The notes below the pieces were generated by a model. That model searched no databases and was not told the DNA's origin. It worked only from the letters and a program-made list of their open reading frames with translations. From Plantago ovata (taxonomy: Eukaryota; Streptophyta; Magnoliopsida; Lamiales; Plantaginaceae): DNA of 64,000 nucleotides. This document shows, piece after piece, positions 1 to 10,942 of this stretch (positions are counted from its first letter, which is position 1; the number at the start of each line of letters is the position of its first letter). The DNA lies in the NCBI GenBank assembly GCA_028274465.1, contig CM051458.1, positions 74,649,766 through 74,713,765 on the forward strand. Direction: 5' to 3'. Made by a program: the position numbers and the translations under genes.

Positions 1-1030
1 CTACTTGCTGTTAAATACAACAAGGAACCAATGAGCTTCCTATACTTGTGTTCTTCAACACTTTTATCTTCCTTTGTATAGCCCAATTTGGTACCAACAC
101 TCATAGGGATATTTTCAGGTTTCTCATCCTCTTTGATCCTAAACTTTATGAGCATTTCTTTCGCATACTTTGCTTGATTTATGAATATTCCATCTTTGAG
201 TTGCTTGACTTGCAATCCTAGGAAATAATTCAATTTTCCCATCATACTCATTTCAAACTTATTTGTCATGAGTTTGGCAAAATCATCACAAAGTTGCTTG
301 TCCTTAGATCCAAAAATTATGTCATCCACATAAATTTGAACAAGAGAATTTTACCATCATGGTTCATGGTAAATAAAGTTTTGTCAACTTCACCTTTCTT
401 GAAACCATTTTCCAGCAAGAACTTAGCCAAGGTATCATACCATGCTCTTGGTGCTTGCTTTAGACCATATACAGCTTTCTGAAGCTTGTATACCATCTTG
501 ATTTCTGAGGGAAGTTCAAAGCCAGGGGGTTGTTCTAGGTAGACTTCTTCAGCAAGTTCACCATTCAGGAATGCACTTTTAACATCCATTTGGTAAACGA
601 TGAAATCATTGTGAGCACCAAACGCCAAGAAAAGCCTAATTGCATCCAATCTTGCAACTGGTGCATAAGACTCATCATAGTCCAATCCTTCAGTCTGACA
701 GTAACCTTGAGCAACTAAACGTGCTTTATTTCTTGTTACTTCACCAGACTCGCTCAGCTTGTTTCTGAACACCGACTTTGTACCAATAGCTTTCTTGTCT
801 TCAGCAAGTGGCACAAGTTTCAAGACTTTGTTTCTTTCGAATTGATCCAGTTCTTCTTGCATTGCCTTTATCCATTCGGAATGCTTTAAAGCTTCTTCTA
901 TGGTTTTAGGTTCAATTTCTGAAACAAAGCAAGAGAACAATGATTCTACTTCTACGACAATTGCTTCTTCAGCAAGTCCATGAGTAGCTTTGGATCTAGT
1001 CACTTGGCGTTTATTAATATCGCCAATCAT
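1..1030 (-). pseudogene. SIRE-type reverse transcriptase segment
   Basis: In living relatives this enzyme copies element RNA into DNA inside virus-like particles. Visible here are the N-terminal copia RT block ([17 protein letters not shown], then LVP), the KARLVAQGY and [16 protein letters not shown] blocks, the catalytic-region start [12 protein letters not shown], and [12 protein letters not shown]. These are the standard conserved RVT_2 (PF07727) blocks. The minus-strand reading continues off the left edge, so the YVDD region and RNase H are not fully in view. The segment is part of the broken element above and follows its integrase with no other gene between. Confidence 0.8.
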
Positions 1031-1129
1031 ATCCGTAGAGGGATGATCTCTAATCCATTTATTAACAGGTTTTCTGCTTGTTGGATCAAGATATGTTTGC
1101 TCATCAGCATGTGACTCTTCAGTATGTAC

Positions 1130-2809
1130 TTATTCAGTACTACTGGGAATTTGTGTCTCTGCTGAGATTTGTTCATCAGCAATTGCTTGTTCAGCATTGC
1201 TCGATTGAGGTAGTTCATCAGCAGGCACTGGAGATTGCGTAATTTCAGCAACTTCTGGAGCAACCGCGTCTTTTGCTGGAAATTCTTTGTCGTGAACTAT
1301 ATTTATCTTGTCATGACTAGGGGGAGGAGAGTCATTGTCAGAATCATCATTTAGTTCAATTGACTTGATTTGCCTAGCATTAGATTCAGTTCTTTGCTCA
1401 TGTATGATTAACTTCTTCATACATTCTGATATTTCTTCTTCAGCAGGCACTCCTTGTGACTTTTCGTAGAATACAACATGCACTGATTCTTCAATCTTTT
1501 GTGCCTTTTTGTTGTAAACTCTATAAGCTTTACTATGCAAGGAGTAGCCAAGAAATATCGCTTCGTCTGCCTTTGGTTGAAATGTTCTTAGGTATTCTCT
1601 ACCATTGTTAAGAACGAAACACTTGCAACCAAATACTCTTAGATGAGTGATGTTAGGAGGTCTTCCAACAAACAATTCATAAGGAGTTTTGTTGTATTCC
1701 TTAGTAATCAAACATCTGTTTTGAGTATAACAGGCGGTATTAATCGCTTCAACCCAATAAGCCTCACTTATTTCAGTGTCAGCAAGCATTGTTCTTGCGG
1801 CTTCTTTCAGGGTACGATTCTTCCGTTCAGCAACACCGTTTTGCTGTGGTGTTCTTACTGAGGATAACTGATGTTGTATTCCTTTTGAGGTACAATATTC
1901 AGTTATGTACTGGTTTACAAACTCAGTACCATGGTCTGTCCTTATGACTTTTACCTTGTCATTTTTCATGACTTCAAGCTTATTCAGCAAGTTAGGTATT
2001 TCAGTCTTGGTTTCAGATTTGTGCTTGATGAATACTACCCAAGTGAATCTTGAATAGTCATCTACCACGACTAGACCATACTTCTTACCAGCATAGCTTG
2101 TTGAAGAAGATTCAAACAAGTCCATGTGCAAGAGTTGTAAAGGTTTTGTAGTTGACGGTACTGCCTTGTTCTTGAAAGAAGATTTGGTTTGCTTTCCTTG
2201 CTGACATGCATTGCAAACACCATCCTTCTTAAAAGTAACCCTAGGTAATCCAACTACAAGTGCCTTTTTAGACAGCTTATTCAGCGTCTTGAAGTTTAGA
2301 TGACTTGTTCGTTTATGCCATAACCATGCTTTTTCAGCAAGGCAATCATGATCTGAGACAAGGCATTTTTCAACAATTGTTGAAGACCAATCAACGGTGT
2401 ACAAGCCTCCTGATCTTCTTGCAATCATTCTTACCTTTTTAGTCTCGAAATCTATAAGTTTACATTCATCACTTTTGATTTTGATGAAGTATCCTTTGTC
2501 AGCAAATTGACTCATGATGAAAAGGTTAAACTTAAGATTTTTGACATAAAGAACTCCAGTAATGGTTATGCATCCTAACTTCACGTCACCATAGCCTTTT
2601 GTAGAACCGGAGCCTCCACCAGCAAACCTTATTGTTGGACCTTTAGACCACCGTCTATAGTTTATAAGGTTATTCTTGTTGCCCGTCATGTGCTTTCCAC
2701 AACCACTATCAAAGTGCCAGATTGCATCGTTGTCTCCGTGGCTGAAGTCTGCACAATCAATAGCAAACAAGTTAATTATCCAATAATGGATGTCCATTAA
2801 CATATTCAA
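1130..2809 (-). pseudogene. SIRE-type protease and integrase segment
   Basis: The upper end, near 2690-2720, carries a pepsin-like active-site motif, DSGC. This is followed by the copia gag-pre-integrase zinc-binding block (W-H-x-R-x-S-H-L-N-F, then C-x2-C-x-Q-G-K-Q) near 2200-2330. The integrase core has the first Asp in HMDLF, DDYSRFTW, the second Asp in RTDHGTEF, and the Glu in the PQQNGVAERKNRTL block. A serine- and acid-rich tail (about 1140-1450) links integrase to reverse transcriptase, as usual in this lineage. In the family, the protease cuts the polyprotein and the integrase inserts the cDNA. Confidence 0.85.
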
Positions 2810-3425
2810 GAATGCGTCCAGTGGAAACCCAAGCTCTTAAGTTTTTCAACTTTGACTTGTTTTCTACTTGCTGAGGAACTAGGAGGTTTTGAGCTGAAAG
2901 AATTTTGACTTGTGCTGGTCAAATCCACTTTCTGATGTGGTGTCTTGCTCGGTTGACCTTTTTGCTGAACATACTTTTCAGTAAGTTCTTTTCTAGCAAG
3001 GTTCCTTCTAGCCCTAGCATTAAGAGTCTTTCCAGAATCTTTAGGCTTGATTTTCTTCATCTCTTTGAAGTATCTTTGCTGACTTTGCTTATACTCATGA
3101 AAGAGTTGACTTTGCTTGGTTTTGAAACCGAGTCCACTTTTCGGAGAATGCTGAGCTTTTGCGTCAGCAACCTTACTTGATTCAGGTTTGTCAGCAAGGA
3201 CTTCTGATTACTTTTAGTAATCTTGCCTTTAGTCTTAACAACTTGCTTTTCAGCAACTTGTTTGGCGGGATGCTTCACAACATCCTTTTCTTTCCAGTTT
3301 GCTTCTCTGCAACTGTTTTCCTTTTAAAGTCTTGTTACTTTGAGTAGCAACAATGGGCTTTATGGTCATAGGTACTTGATTGCATGTTTTCAGCAACTTT
3401 AGATTGACCAAACTGATAGATTTCT
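2806..3425 (-). pseudogene. SIRE-type gag C-terminal, lysine/serine-rich segment
   Basis: Minus-strand readings here are rich in Lys, Ser and Gln (for example VQQKGQPSKTPHQK) with no recognised fold. This matches the basic linker between the gag zinc knuckle and protease in SIRE-type elements. The zinc knuckle itself was not found and may lie in the adjacent N gap. The identification rests mainly on position beside the protease. Confidence 0.5.
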
Positions 3426-3426
3426 T

Positions 3427-3526
3427 NNNNNNNNNNNNNNNNNNNNNNNNNNNNNNNNNNNNNNNNNNNNNNNNNNNNNNNNNNNNNNNNNNNNNNNNNN
3501 NNNNNNNNNNNNNNNNNNNNNNNNNN
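3427..3526. other. assembly gap, exactly 100 N
   Basis: A run of 100 N is the usual placeholder for a scaffold join of unknown size, so continuity of the gag region across it is not proven. Confidence 0.97.
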
Positions 3527-4150
3527 AGTTTGAGCAAGCACAACCTACTCTGTCTTTCAGATTTTCACTTATGCAATGGTGTTGCTGAAGTTTCCACTTT
3601 CTGAGCAACATGTGCCTTTGTAGATACCAGTCTTCAGAAATCTTCTAGTCTTCAGATCTTCGAATTCTTCAAGTCTTCAGATCTTCAATAATCTTCAAGA
3701 TTCTGAGCGGTTTCTAAATGCTTCAATAGTTTGTTTGTAAAAATAAAGTACATCTTCAGCAAATGCTTCAATAGGTTATTTTCTTTTCAGAAAACAAGAT
3801 ACATCATAAGCGGTAAAAACCAACCTATCTAGCACCTAATCTAAGTCTTCAGCAAACGTTCCTCTTTTACAATGTCCTTAAAATTCTAAATTCCTATGGA
3901 CCTTAAGAGTACTAGTTACTGGACTTTCCTTAATTTAGCATGGTTAATTGCTCATCAAAATTACAAGTTTCCTAACAGTCCCCTATTTATAGTGTTTCCC
4001 AAATGGTGATAAAGCTCCTGAGATTGCGCCAAGTGTAAGGCCATGATTGAATATCAAAGGCCAAAAGCCCATTAGTTGGCTTAATGGGCCTGGCCCACGT
4101 ACCAAATTAGGGTTTCCACAAGGTTAAGTTGGTAACTTTACGTTTTACGG
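3527..4150. other. non-coding stretch, possible LTR/leader of the minus-strand element
   Basis: No coding reading of note. It has repeated CTTCAG/TCTTCAA words and a minus-strand TATA-like box, CTATAAATAGGGG (about 3980-3992). The box points leftward toward the SIRE-type element, so this may be the LTR and leader of that element. No paired LTR or tRNA primer site was found to prove it. Confidence 0.4.
3980..3992 (-). promoter_or_regulatory. TATA box, leftward
   Basis: On the minus strand this reads CTATAAATAGGGG, a strong plant TATA consensus. The same 13 bases occur on the plus strand at 5214-5226, making a divergent pair. Confidence 0.5.
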
Positions 4151-4159
4151 AACATTCTA

Positions 4160-5325
4160 GGATTTCGTCCCGTCTTTGTATCCGACATAATGTTCGATAT
4201 ACGGTCCGACTAGAATGTCCGAGACCCACTGGTAATACGAACTATAGATGACTTGTATAAGTTCTTCTTATAGTCCGATACATAGGTGTATCGCTTGACT
4301 AGTCCGATACCAAGAAGTGTGTCGGACATTCTTTCTTGAGGTATCCTGACTTAACTGTCTCGCTCGGTACGTCCGATATAAAGAAGTGTGTCGGACAGTT
4401 AGATTTTGACCGTGGTCCTTGGAAACATACTACTCGTGCAGTATGTCGGACCGTGCTCTCGAGTAGAATTTGCTTGAGGGCGATCACATTAGTCGGATGA
4501 GGGCACATGTGTCGGACATTTGTGCCCTATACGTCGGACTTGTATCACGTTAAGTCGTCTCCTGGTTCGTACCGCGAATCAGACATATTTCAACATTAAC
4601 ATATGTCCCCCTAGTTTCCAAGTATCTTTGTACAAGATAGTTATGTAACTATTAGTATAGTCCGAATTCCTTGTAATTCGTACTATTTTTTTTGAGGTCG
4701 AAAAATTTCCTAAGTTCCGACCAAGTTCATAAGTACTCCAACCCTCCTCCTTCCATTCCATTCCCCCCTCTTTTTTCTGAAGTCCGAGTGAAGTATCAGT
4801 CGGGCTTCATAAAAACATATTTTGAATTTTGGAATGTCAAGATCCGGGTCTTAGTATTACTTCTTTCGTCCGACTTAGTATTTTTTCCCTTGGTCCGACA
4901 TTTCTGTTTCTTGACGTAAGAAAAGAATATCCCCGTAGTGTTTAGGAGTTTTTCCGACTAAAACAACTTCTTGATCCGAGGTTAGCAACTCTTGTGTTTC
5001 CAAGTTAGCAGCTCTTGTGCTTCCGAGTTAGTCTCTTGACGACATATGAGTATTCGCGACACTCAATGGCGACGTTTTTTCTCGATTTTAGGGAAGTCTG
5101 GGGTTAAACTGTCTTTTCACCAGGTGTTTCGATCTTGGCCGTTGATTCTGATTCATCTAACGATCAAGACGAGTGCTGACGTCAGCGACAGTTCGTATTC
5201 CGGGGTTGCCCTTCTATAAATAGGGGTGATATAGCTCATTAGTTCACTTTTCGCAAACTGCAAAAATTCTCACTCTAGAATTTTGCTCTCGCTCCGATAC
5301 TAGCGTCCGACATCCATCCGAGTTC
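4160..5325. repeat. dense TCCGA/TCGGA word array
   Basis: By eye there are about 23 copies of TCCGA or its complement in roughly 1.2 kb, mostly as GTCCGAC or GTCGGAC, spread on both strands and irregularly spaced. Random expectation is about two. The stretch lies between the two divergent TATA boxes and shows no coding reading, so it looks like a promoter or enhancer region. The core resembles, but does not match, the DRE/CRT core RCCGAC. Confidence 0.6.
5175..5226 (+). promoter_or_regulatory. plus-strand promoter: bZIP-type palindrome and TATA box
   Basis: GCTGACGTCAGC (5175-5186) is a perfect 12-bp palindrome with the TGACGTCA core bound by plant bZIP factors. CTATAAATAGGGG follows at 5214-5226. 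The spacing of about 30 bp fits a core promoter driving the downstream ORF. Confidence 0.6.
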
Positions 5326-5360
5326 AAGCACTCCAGTTCTTTACTTCAAACTTTTTCCAA

Positions 5361-5541
5361 GTAAGTTGTTCTCGATTCTATTTCTTCGTTTGCATTTCTT
5401 TCATGCATCCCCTTTTTTCCCCTTCCTCACAATGTGCCTTAATTTTATAAAACTTCGCGGCCTTAACGAAAAATACTTAAAATGACCTCTCGGACGAAAC
5501 CAACCGCTCTCGATCTGATATAATTTTTGCCTCCCTCTTAG
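5361..5541 (+). other. candidate 5'-UTR intron
   Basis: A GTAAGTT donor at 5361 and a pyrimidine-rich acceptor ending TTAG at 5541 frame 181 bases. The ATG at 5543 sits two bases after the acceptor. Leader introns placed this way are common in plant genes and raise expression. Predicted from sequence only. Confidence 0.5.
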
Positions 5542-5542
5542 G

Positions 5543-6655
5543 ATGTCCGAGAGAAGAAATATTGCGAGGTCTGAGAATATCGACATGTCGGACATTGACA
5601 TGCTCGATTTATCTTTCCTCGACGAAGGCCCACTCGTACCGTCTTCTTCGAATATGCCTTCCAGCTCCGCTCGGGTGAATCCTCCTGTGTCCGAGTCATC
5701 TATTCTCGACGGCCATTTGAGCGATGCCTCCGAGGACGATGATCTGGGAAATACACCTCCAGATCGTCGCTTGATCTTGAACAAGAGAAAACAGCTTCCG
5801 GTTAGAACCTCCTCTCCGGGACCAGCGCCTCCGACATGAATTCCCCATGACATCATGATGGGCGCAGCGCGAGTAGCTGGGTTCGAGTATCGGATGTCCC
5901 AACGAGTTCCAGCGCCGCGCTCTCCCACTATTACTGAACTCTCCAGTGACTCGGAGGGTTCTCCGAAAGCCTTGGAGATACCGGGTTTGAATGACCCGAC
6001 CACCATCCAATCCGTGAAACCAGTCCGCAGTGTTCTTCCAAGAGGTTTTATATCGCATACCGTCTTGGAGAGCGACGAAGATGATCGCGTACTTGTCAGC
6101 CGATCAAAATGGGCTCCGAGCTCATCCTGTGTCGGACATTCGTCCTCTGCCGGTCCCTCTTCTTCCGATGGAGATGGCACCGTGCCTCAAGATTTAATCG
6201 GCCCGGACCTTGTGCCTGGAATGCATGAAGAAGAAGAAGATGAAGACGAAGATGATGAAGGCGAGGCCGAGGAGGAAGACGAAGGTCTGAGTGCGGGCAA
6301 CCCTCCAGAAGGCGTTGAGCTCGATGCCAAGGGTCGAGTGATAAAAAAGACTAAGCGTGGCGAACCCAAAGGTGCAGAAGCGAGACGAAATAAATTTCCT
6401 CGGACCGTCTCTGCAGTAACTCACCCGGATCCTGATGGTGAGCTAAATTATCTTGGGTCCACTCCGACTTGTTTTTCCACCGTCAATGAATCAGAGCTTG
6501 ATCGGATTCGGTATGAGTATTCGATACCCGATTCTCTAGAAATCCTTGCTCCCGATTCTAAGTATGCCTTTTACAACCCTCATGTTGGGTGTATGTCCGT
6601 CCATTTAATGTCGCTCGAACGGGGGTGGCGAGTACCCTTCCACGAAGGTTTTAAC
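5543..6655 (+). pseudogene. PF04195-like 'putative gypsy type transposon' ORF, broken and interrupted
   Basis: The start is ATG 5543, right after the leader intron. The N-terminal two thirds is acidic and low complexity, with many Ser/Pro/Asp and a Glu/Asp run near 6225-6290, followed by a basic patch (KGRVIKKTKRG). The C-terminal part (about 6490-6655) reads IRYEYSIPDSLEIL, then LERGWRVPFHEGF. This matches the start of the plant domain Pfam calls Transposase_28 (PF04195), whose function is unknown. The domain stops where Angela element A begins, so the ORF lost its 3' part to that insertion. It carries at least one further break. It could also be the extra ORF1 of a Tat-lineage gypsy element; no flanking LTRs were found to decide. 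Confidence 0.6.
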
Positions 6656-8755
6656 TGATAGTGTATATGTCCTAGAGATAGTCTTTATTAAGGGAAGACA
6701 GCCCTTATTAAGGGCATATATGTACTATTACACAGGTCAACATAATATAATATATGTTTGTTTGTTTGACTATTGAGTATTGCTGTCATATTTATATTAC
6801 ACCAGGCATACAACATGTCATATCTCAATTCATGTCTGTATTGATATCAAACATGTCCCCTCGGATAGATGACCGATCACACAGATAGTGGGAACTATGT
6901 GAGTTATCATCTATCCCAAACTCTCCCTAGTCGAGGTTCATCTCGGATGTAGGGGTCTGAATGAACCAGGTGAGACTAGTATGCGTGGAGGTTATACTTG
7001 TTAGAGCAAGTATGAGCCGATCCCACGGCCACGGAACGGATTGTTAGAAAATCTAGAAACGTTCCCATAACTCCGCATAGTTGTTCGAAGGGTGATTACC
7101 GAACAATGGAAGTACCGACCGGAAACTGCCATCAATGTATACTCTACACCGAAGTGTCTATGGGAACCGAAAGTTGTCGAAGTGATGCCAGTCGTCCTTT
7201 GGACTTACAGGACTTTATCATCACATTTGTTGCCCCATATCCTTGGTGGACCCGTCCATGTCAGCTCTGAATAAGCAGTTGACCCAAGACACGATCCAGG
7301 ATTATGGCTACATACAAATGGGGGTGATAAGTGATTCTGTGAAGGATTCATCTCTCATGTGTAGCACAGGAGAGCACTGCTCATAGTCGTTCATAGTTGT
7401 GATTGGTTAAACCGCTGGCCAGCGTATCAATATTATTATGATAGTCATAATAGATATTGGATTCACCAAGCAACTCACTGAAGACGCCCGTGGATGTATT
7501 ATTGGGATAGACACTTCATCGATCCTAGATGCATTCGAGTTAGTCAGATGAAGGGACGTTACCATCGCCGCGTTGAGCGCAACAGACTTCACAACGAAAG
7601 GTTTGCTTTGAGAAACCTCTCAGACGTCCTCATGTATTAATATTGCAAATGGAACCGTCTAGGAATTCCATGTTGCCTAGTGTAGCACTTGCTTAATACA
7701 ATGAGGCCCTATGGGTCACACTATGTGGTGATTCAGCTTATCCGAATATCCTTGAAGATGGAATCGCAATTGATTTAGAATTAATTGTGATTGATGAATT
7801 ATAATTGATTTGGAATTAATTATAGTTATTTGTGGCTCAATTAATAATTTGGAATTATTAATTGAATTGATTGACTAATTGTATTTTATGTAAATACAAT
7901 TAAAGATTATATTTTAGAAATATAATTGAGGTTTGATTTGAAAGGATATGTTAATTTAGAATATGCACATGGGCAAAATCAACTCGGGGTTTGAATTGCC
8001 TTAGAATTATAAGTGGTTCCCAAAATTGGGACCCACCTGACCCCCTTGACGAGCCGCGCGACCGGTAGTAGTATTGGAAGGAGTTCGACTCCTTCCCATA
8101 TTAGAAGTCAAGGGATAAGTTATATTTTCCTGATTGAGTTTTAATTTGATTGGAAATGAATCTAGACTTAAATTGGTTTCCTTGTGCAATAAGAATTAGA
8201 TTCTTATTCCTTTATGAAGTCTAATTGATTCTTCTTTAGGCTTCTATTGACTACTATATATAGTAGACTATTAGAGAGCTTTTGACGTGGTGATTTCTGA
8301 ATCATTCTTTCTACCAGTTTTCTTAGAGAAAATAAAAGCTCTCCCCTACCACTCTATAGCCGCACGCGCCACCTTCCAACCGGAGGAAAATCGCCGCTCC
8401 ATCTTCTTGGCCACATAAAGAATATGCTAGCATTCTTTCCGATAAGCTGTTCATCCGTGGATACCAAGGTTGAGGTTCAAAGAGCTGGAAACTAACTTTT
8501 ATTGTCTTGCAGATAATCAAAGTATTGCAGATATCTTCGACTTCGACGAAGGAGAAGATTCACCGGACTATTACGAAGACTTCATCGATTGGCATATCGA
8601 TTCAATACCTATTCTTGCTTTTGGAGTATTGTAAGTCTTCTAATTAATATGTTTATTATATACATTATATGCATGATCAATTAACCTGCATGTTAAGAAA
8701 ATTTTTGAAATTCCGCTGCGTACCCTAGGGGTAACTCTGACCATATTTTCTTACA
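6656..8755 (+). repeat. Angela A 5' LTR (about 2.1 kb)
   Basis: It runs from TGATAGTG to CTTACA and is homologous to the two LTRs of element C on the opposite strand. It is AT rich in its middle third. A palindromic TATA region, CTACTATATATAGTAG, lies at 8251-8266 and marks the likely core promoter. The 3' 340 bases match the orphan LTR end at 22836-23176. Short ORFs inside are spurious. Confidence 0.9.
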
Positions 8756-8756
8756 A

Positions 8757-8768
8757 TGGTATCAGAGC
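8757..8768 (+). other. primer-binding site, initiator Met tRNA
   Basis: TGGTATCAGAGC lies one base after the LTR end. It is complementary to the 3' end of plant initiator-Met tRNA, the usual primer of copia elements. Confidence 0.9.
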
Positions 8769-8791
8769 GAGGTTAATTGATTATGTATATA

Positions 8792-9041
8792 CTCCCTCCG
8801 TCCCAAAGCAGTTGCACCATTTGCTTTTGGACACAGAAAATAAGGAGAAGATTTAAATATTGAGTTATATTGATAGTGGGTGTTGCTTTTACTTTATGGA
8901 TGATTTGTGGCCACAAAAATGTGTTGATGGAATACAAAATTATTATAACCATGTCCAAATATGACAAATAAATGAAATGGTGCAACTCTAGCGGGACGCC
9001 CAAAATGGCAAAATGGTGCAACTGTTCTGGGACGGAGGGAG
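8792..9041. mobile_element. Stowaway-type MITE (Tc1/mariner), 250 bp
   Basis: The ends are CTCCCTCCGTCCCA and its complement TGGGACGGAGGGAG, the classic Stowaway terminus. Terminal inverted repeats extend to about 34 bp with a few mismatches (CAGTTGCACCATTT inside). It is flanked by TA on both sides (8790-8791 and 9042-9043), the Tc1/mariner target duplication. It has no coding capacity and needs a mariner-like transposase in trans. It sits only about 23 bp after the primer-binding site of Angela A. Confidence 0.92.
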
Positions 9042-9086
9042 TACGTATATATGTTATGTGATTATGTAGATTATGTGGATGCAATT

Positions 9087-10589
9087 TTTTGAAAATATTA
9101 AATCCATTGATAGCCCAAGTATATGTACAAAGTTTGAGAGGGGCATACCCCAATAACATGTACAAGTATCAAACTTTTCAATACAGAAAGTTCGAGTAGC
9201 CAGAGAGACTATCGAAAGGAAAACACTAAGGCACAAAGCAATGGACTCTAGTCTAATAACTATGATCCATTAAACTTCTCGAACCACAACCCTGCTTACC
9301 CTATCTTGATCCTTCAGGCTCCAGTACATAACTGTGACCTGAATAATGACGAAATGGATCATACAAATCTCCTTCAGTTTCCAAGGCAATGTACCAGGTA
9401 CACGACCCCTCTTCTAACTCGAAGTAGTGGAAGCAGTTTTCTTCTTTTCCTTTCTATCAAACTGTGTTCCCTTGGTTTTCCATACTTTCAGGCTATCATG
9501 GTAACAAAGGAAGAAAGCAACTCACAATATTCCCATGGCCATTTTCCCTTTTTTTCCAGTACTTTCGTTTGCTAAAGTCTCAGACCTACACAAACAGAAT
9601 ACACTCGAAAGACATGAGAGTAAAAGAATAATCATAGAGCAAACAGGAAAGACATTAGATAGAACTCAAACAACGCAAAGTCGACCTAATCACTCTATTA
9701 TTACTCTTACCATGAACTTGCAATTGCAAAGAGAAATTACGAGCTAACATTGAACAGAAAGAAGAGATACAGATTACCTCTTTATTAAAGACAACATCAT
9801 TTTGCAATCTCCAAATACCTGCAAGCACACAACAAAACCAGCCAGCCCTGACTTGGAACAAGGAACTTTGTTTCTTGGATGCCTGTACAAACAAATTCAA
9901 ATATCCTGCAAAATCCAAATTATTATCGAAAAGATTGAATTTAGAGAAACAGGTATTCAAGATCTGTTTAGTTACAGGACAAGTACACAAAATATGGTCC
10001 CTAGTCTCAGGCTCAAGGTTACAGAAAGGACAGACAGCATAATCCAATAAACCCCAACGATACAACCTTTCTTTTGTTGGTAATTTGTTCCAACAGGCTA
10101 GCCACAGACAAAATTTATCTCGATTTGCAGTAAATTTGTTCCAGACCAGTTTATCCCAGTATATTTCAGCACTAGAAGGCCAGATTTTGCAATAGAAGAA
10201 CACAATTCTTTCCTTGTTAGTAACCTGCAAAATCCTTCTTTTATCTGTATCATCCATCAAATCACTAATAGTCCCTCTTAACTGAAGTAAATAGCGCCAC
10301 CAATAACTGTAACTGTCCCCAGTCTTCAGAGAAACCTGCCAGATGCTATTATTCTTCAACTTGTAAGCATAGAGCCATTTATGCCAGAGAGAGCCATTAG
10401 GATTTCTTTCAATATCAAATAAGAAGTTCATCATAGCAGCTTTATTCCAAGAGAGTAGTTCTTTAAAATCTAAACCACCACAATCCTTCCTTTGACAGAC
10501 ATGTTTCCAAGCTACCAAACTCTGTTTTCCAGAATCAACACCAGACCACAGAAAATTACGAAAAATACCTGTAATCCTCTTAATCCTCT
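9087..10589 (-). mobile_element. 5'-truncated L1-like LINE with 17-bp target duplication
   Basis: The flanking repeat ATTATGTGGATGCAATT occurs at 9070-9086 and 10590-10606, a perfect 17-bp duplication typical of LINE target-primed insertion. The minus-strand 3' end at 9087 abuts a short A run (TTTT on plus). Only the C-terminal part of ORF2 is present, so the copy is 5'-truncated, as most LINE copies are. It lies in the leader of Angela A, whose sequence resumes with GATTCTATG exactly as in element C. Confidence 0.92.
9655..10518 (-). pseudogene. LINE ORF2 C-terminal fragment with zf-RVT domain
   Basis: An open minus-strand reading of 287 codons covers the region after the LINE reverse transcriptase. 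It shows the tryptophan-rich block (LWHKWLYAYKL, then SYWWRYLL) and the zf-RVT zinc ribbon (PF13966), with LPTKERLYRWG followed by C-x2-C, then ETRDH and C-x-C near residues 165-190. In intact LINEs ORF2 is an endonuclease plus reverse transcriptase of well over 1000 residues, so this is only the tail. The catalytic YADD region and endonuclease are absent because the copy is 5'-truncated. The reading is open from 10518 to the stop at 9655, so the insertion may be fairly recent. Confidence 0.85.
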
Positions 10590-10680
10590 ATTATGTGGAT
10601 GCAATTGATTCTATGATTAATTCGATTTTCGAATGTTTTGTTTTTTATATAAATCTAGAATTTATATTTTTCAAAAAAAA

Positions 10681-10942
<262 letters not shown>

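Larger units (their letters stand above)
1..3620 (-). mobile_element. SIRE-type Ty1/copia element, broken, 3' part beyond window
   Basis: Read on the minus strand the order is lysine-rich gag remnant, aspartic protease, integrase and reverse transcriptase, which is the copia order. The integrase wording (HMDLF, then GKKYGLVVVDDYSRFTW) and protease wording (DSGC-KHMTG) are those of the SIRE/Maximus lineage as I know it. The element enters the window mid reverse transcriptase at base 1, and its gag side runs into a 100-N scaffold gap. No primer-binding site or LTR pair could be defined, so the upper boundary is approximate. It carries several breaks and is treated as a fossil. The lineage call is by recognition, not by alignment. 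Confidence 0.8.

Noticed and set aside
4160-5325. DREB-type cold or drought response cluster
   Set aside because: The core is TCCGAC rather than RCCGAC, so the known factor match fails; reported only as an unexplained array.
5401-6180. 259-codon minus-strand reading opposite the PF04195-like ORF
   Set aside because: A shadow of the plus-strand coding sequence. It has no domain, and the opposite strand has the better start, intron and domain match.
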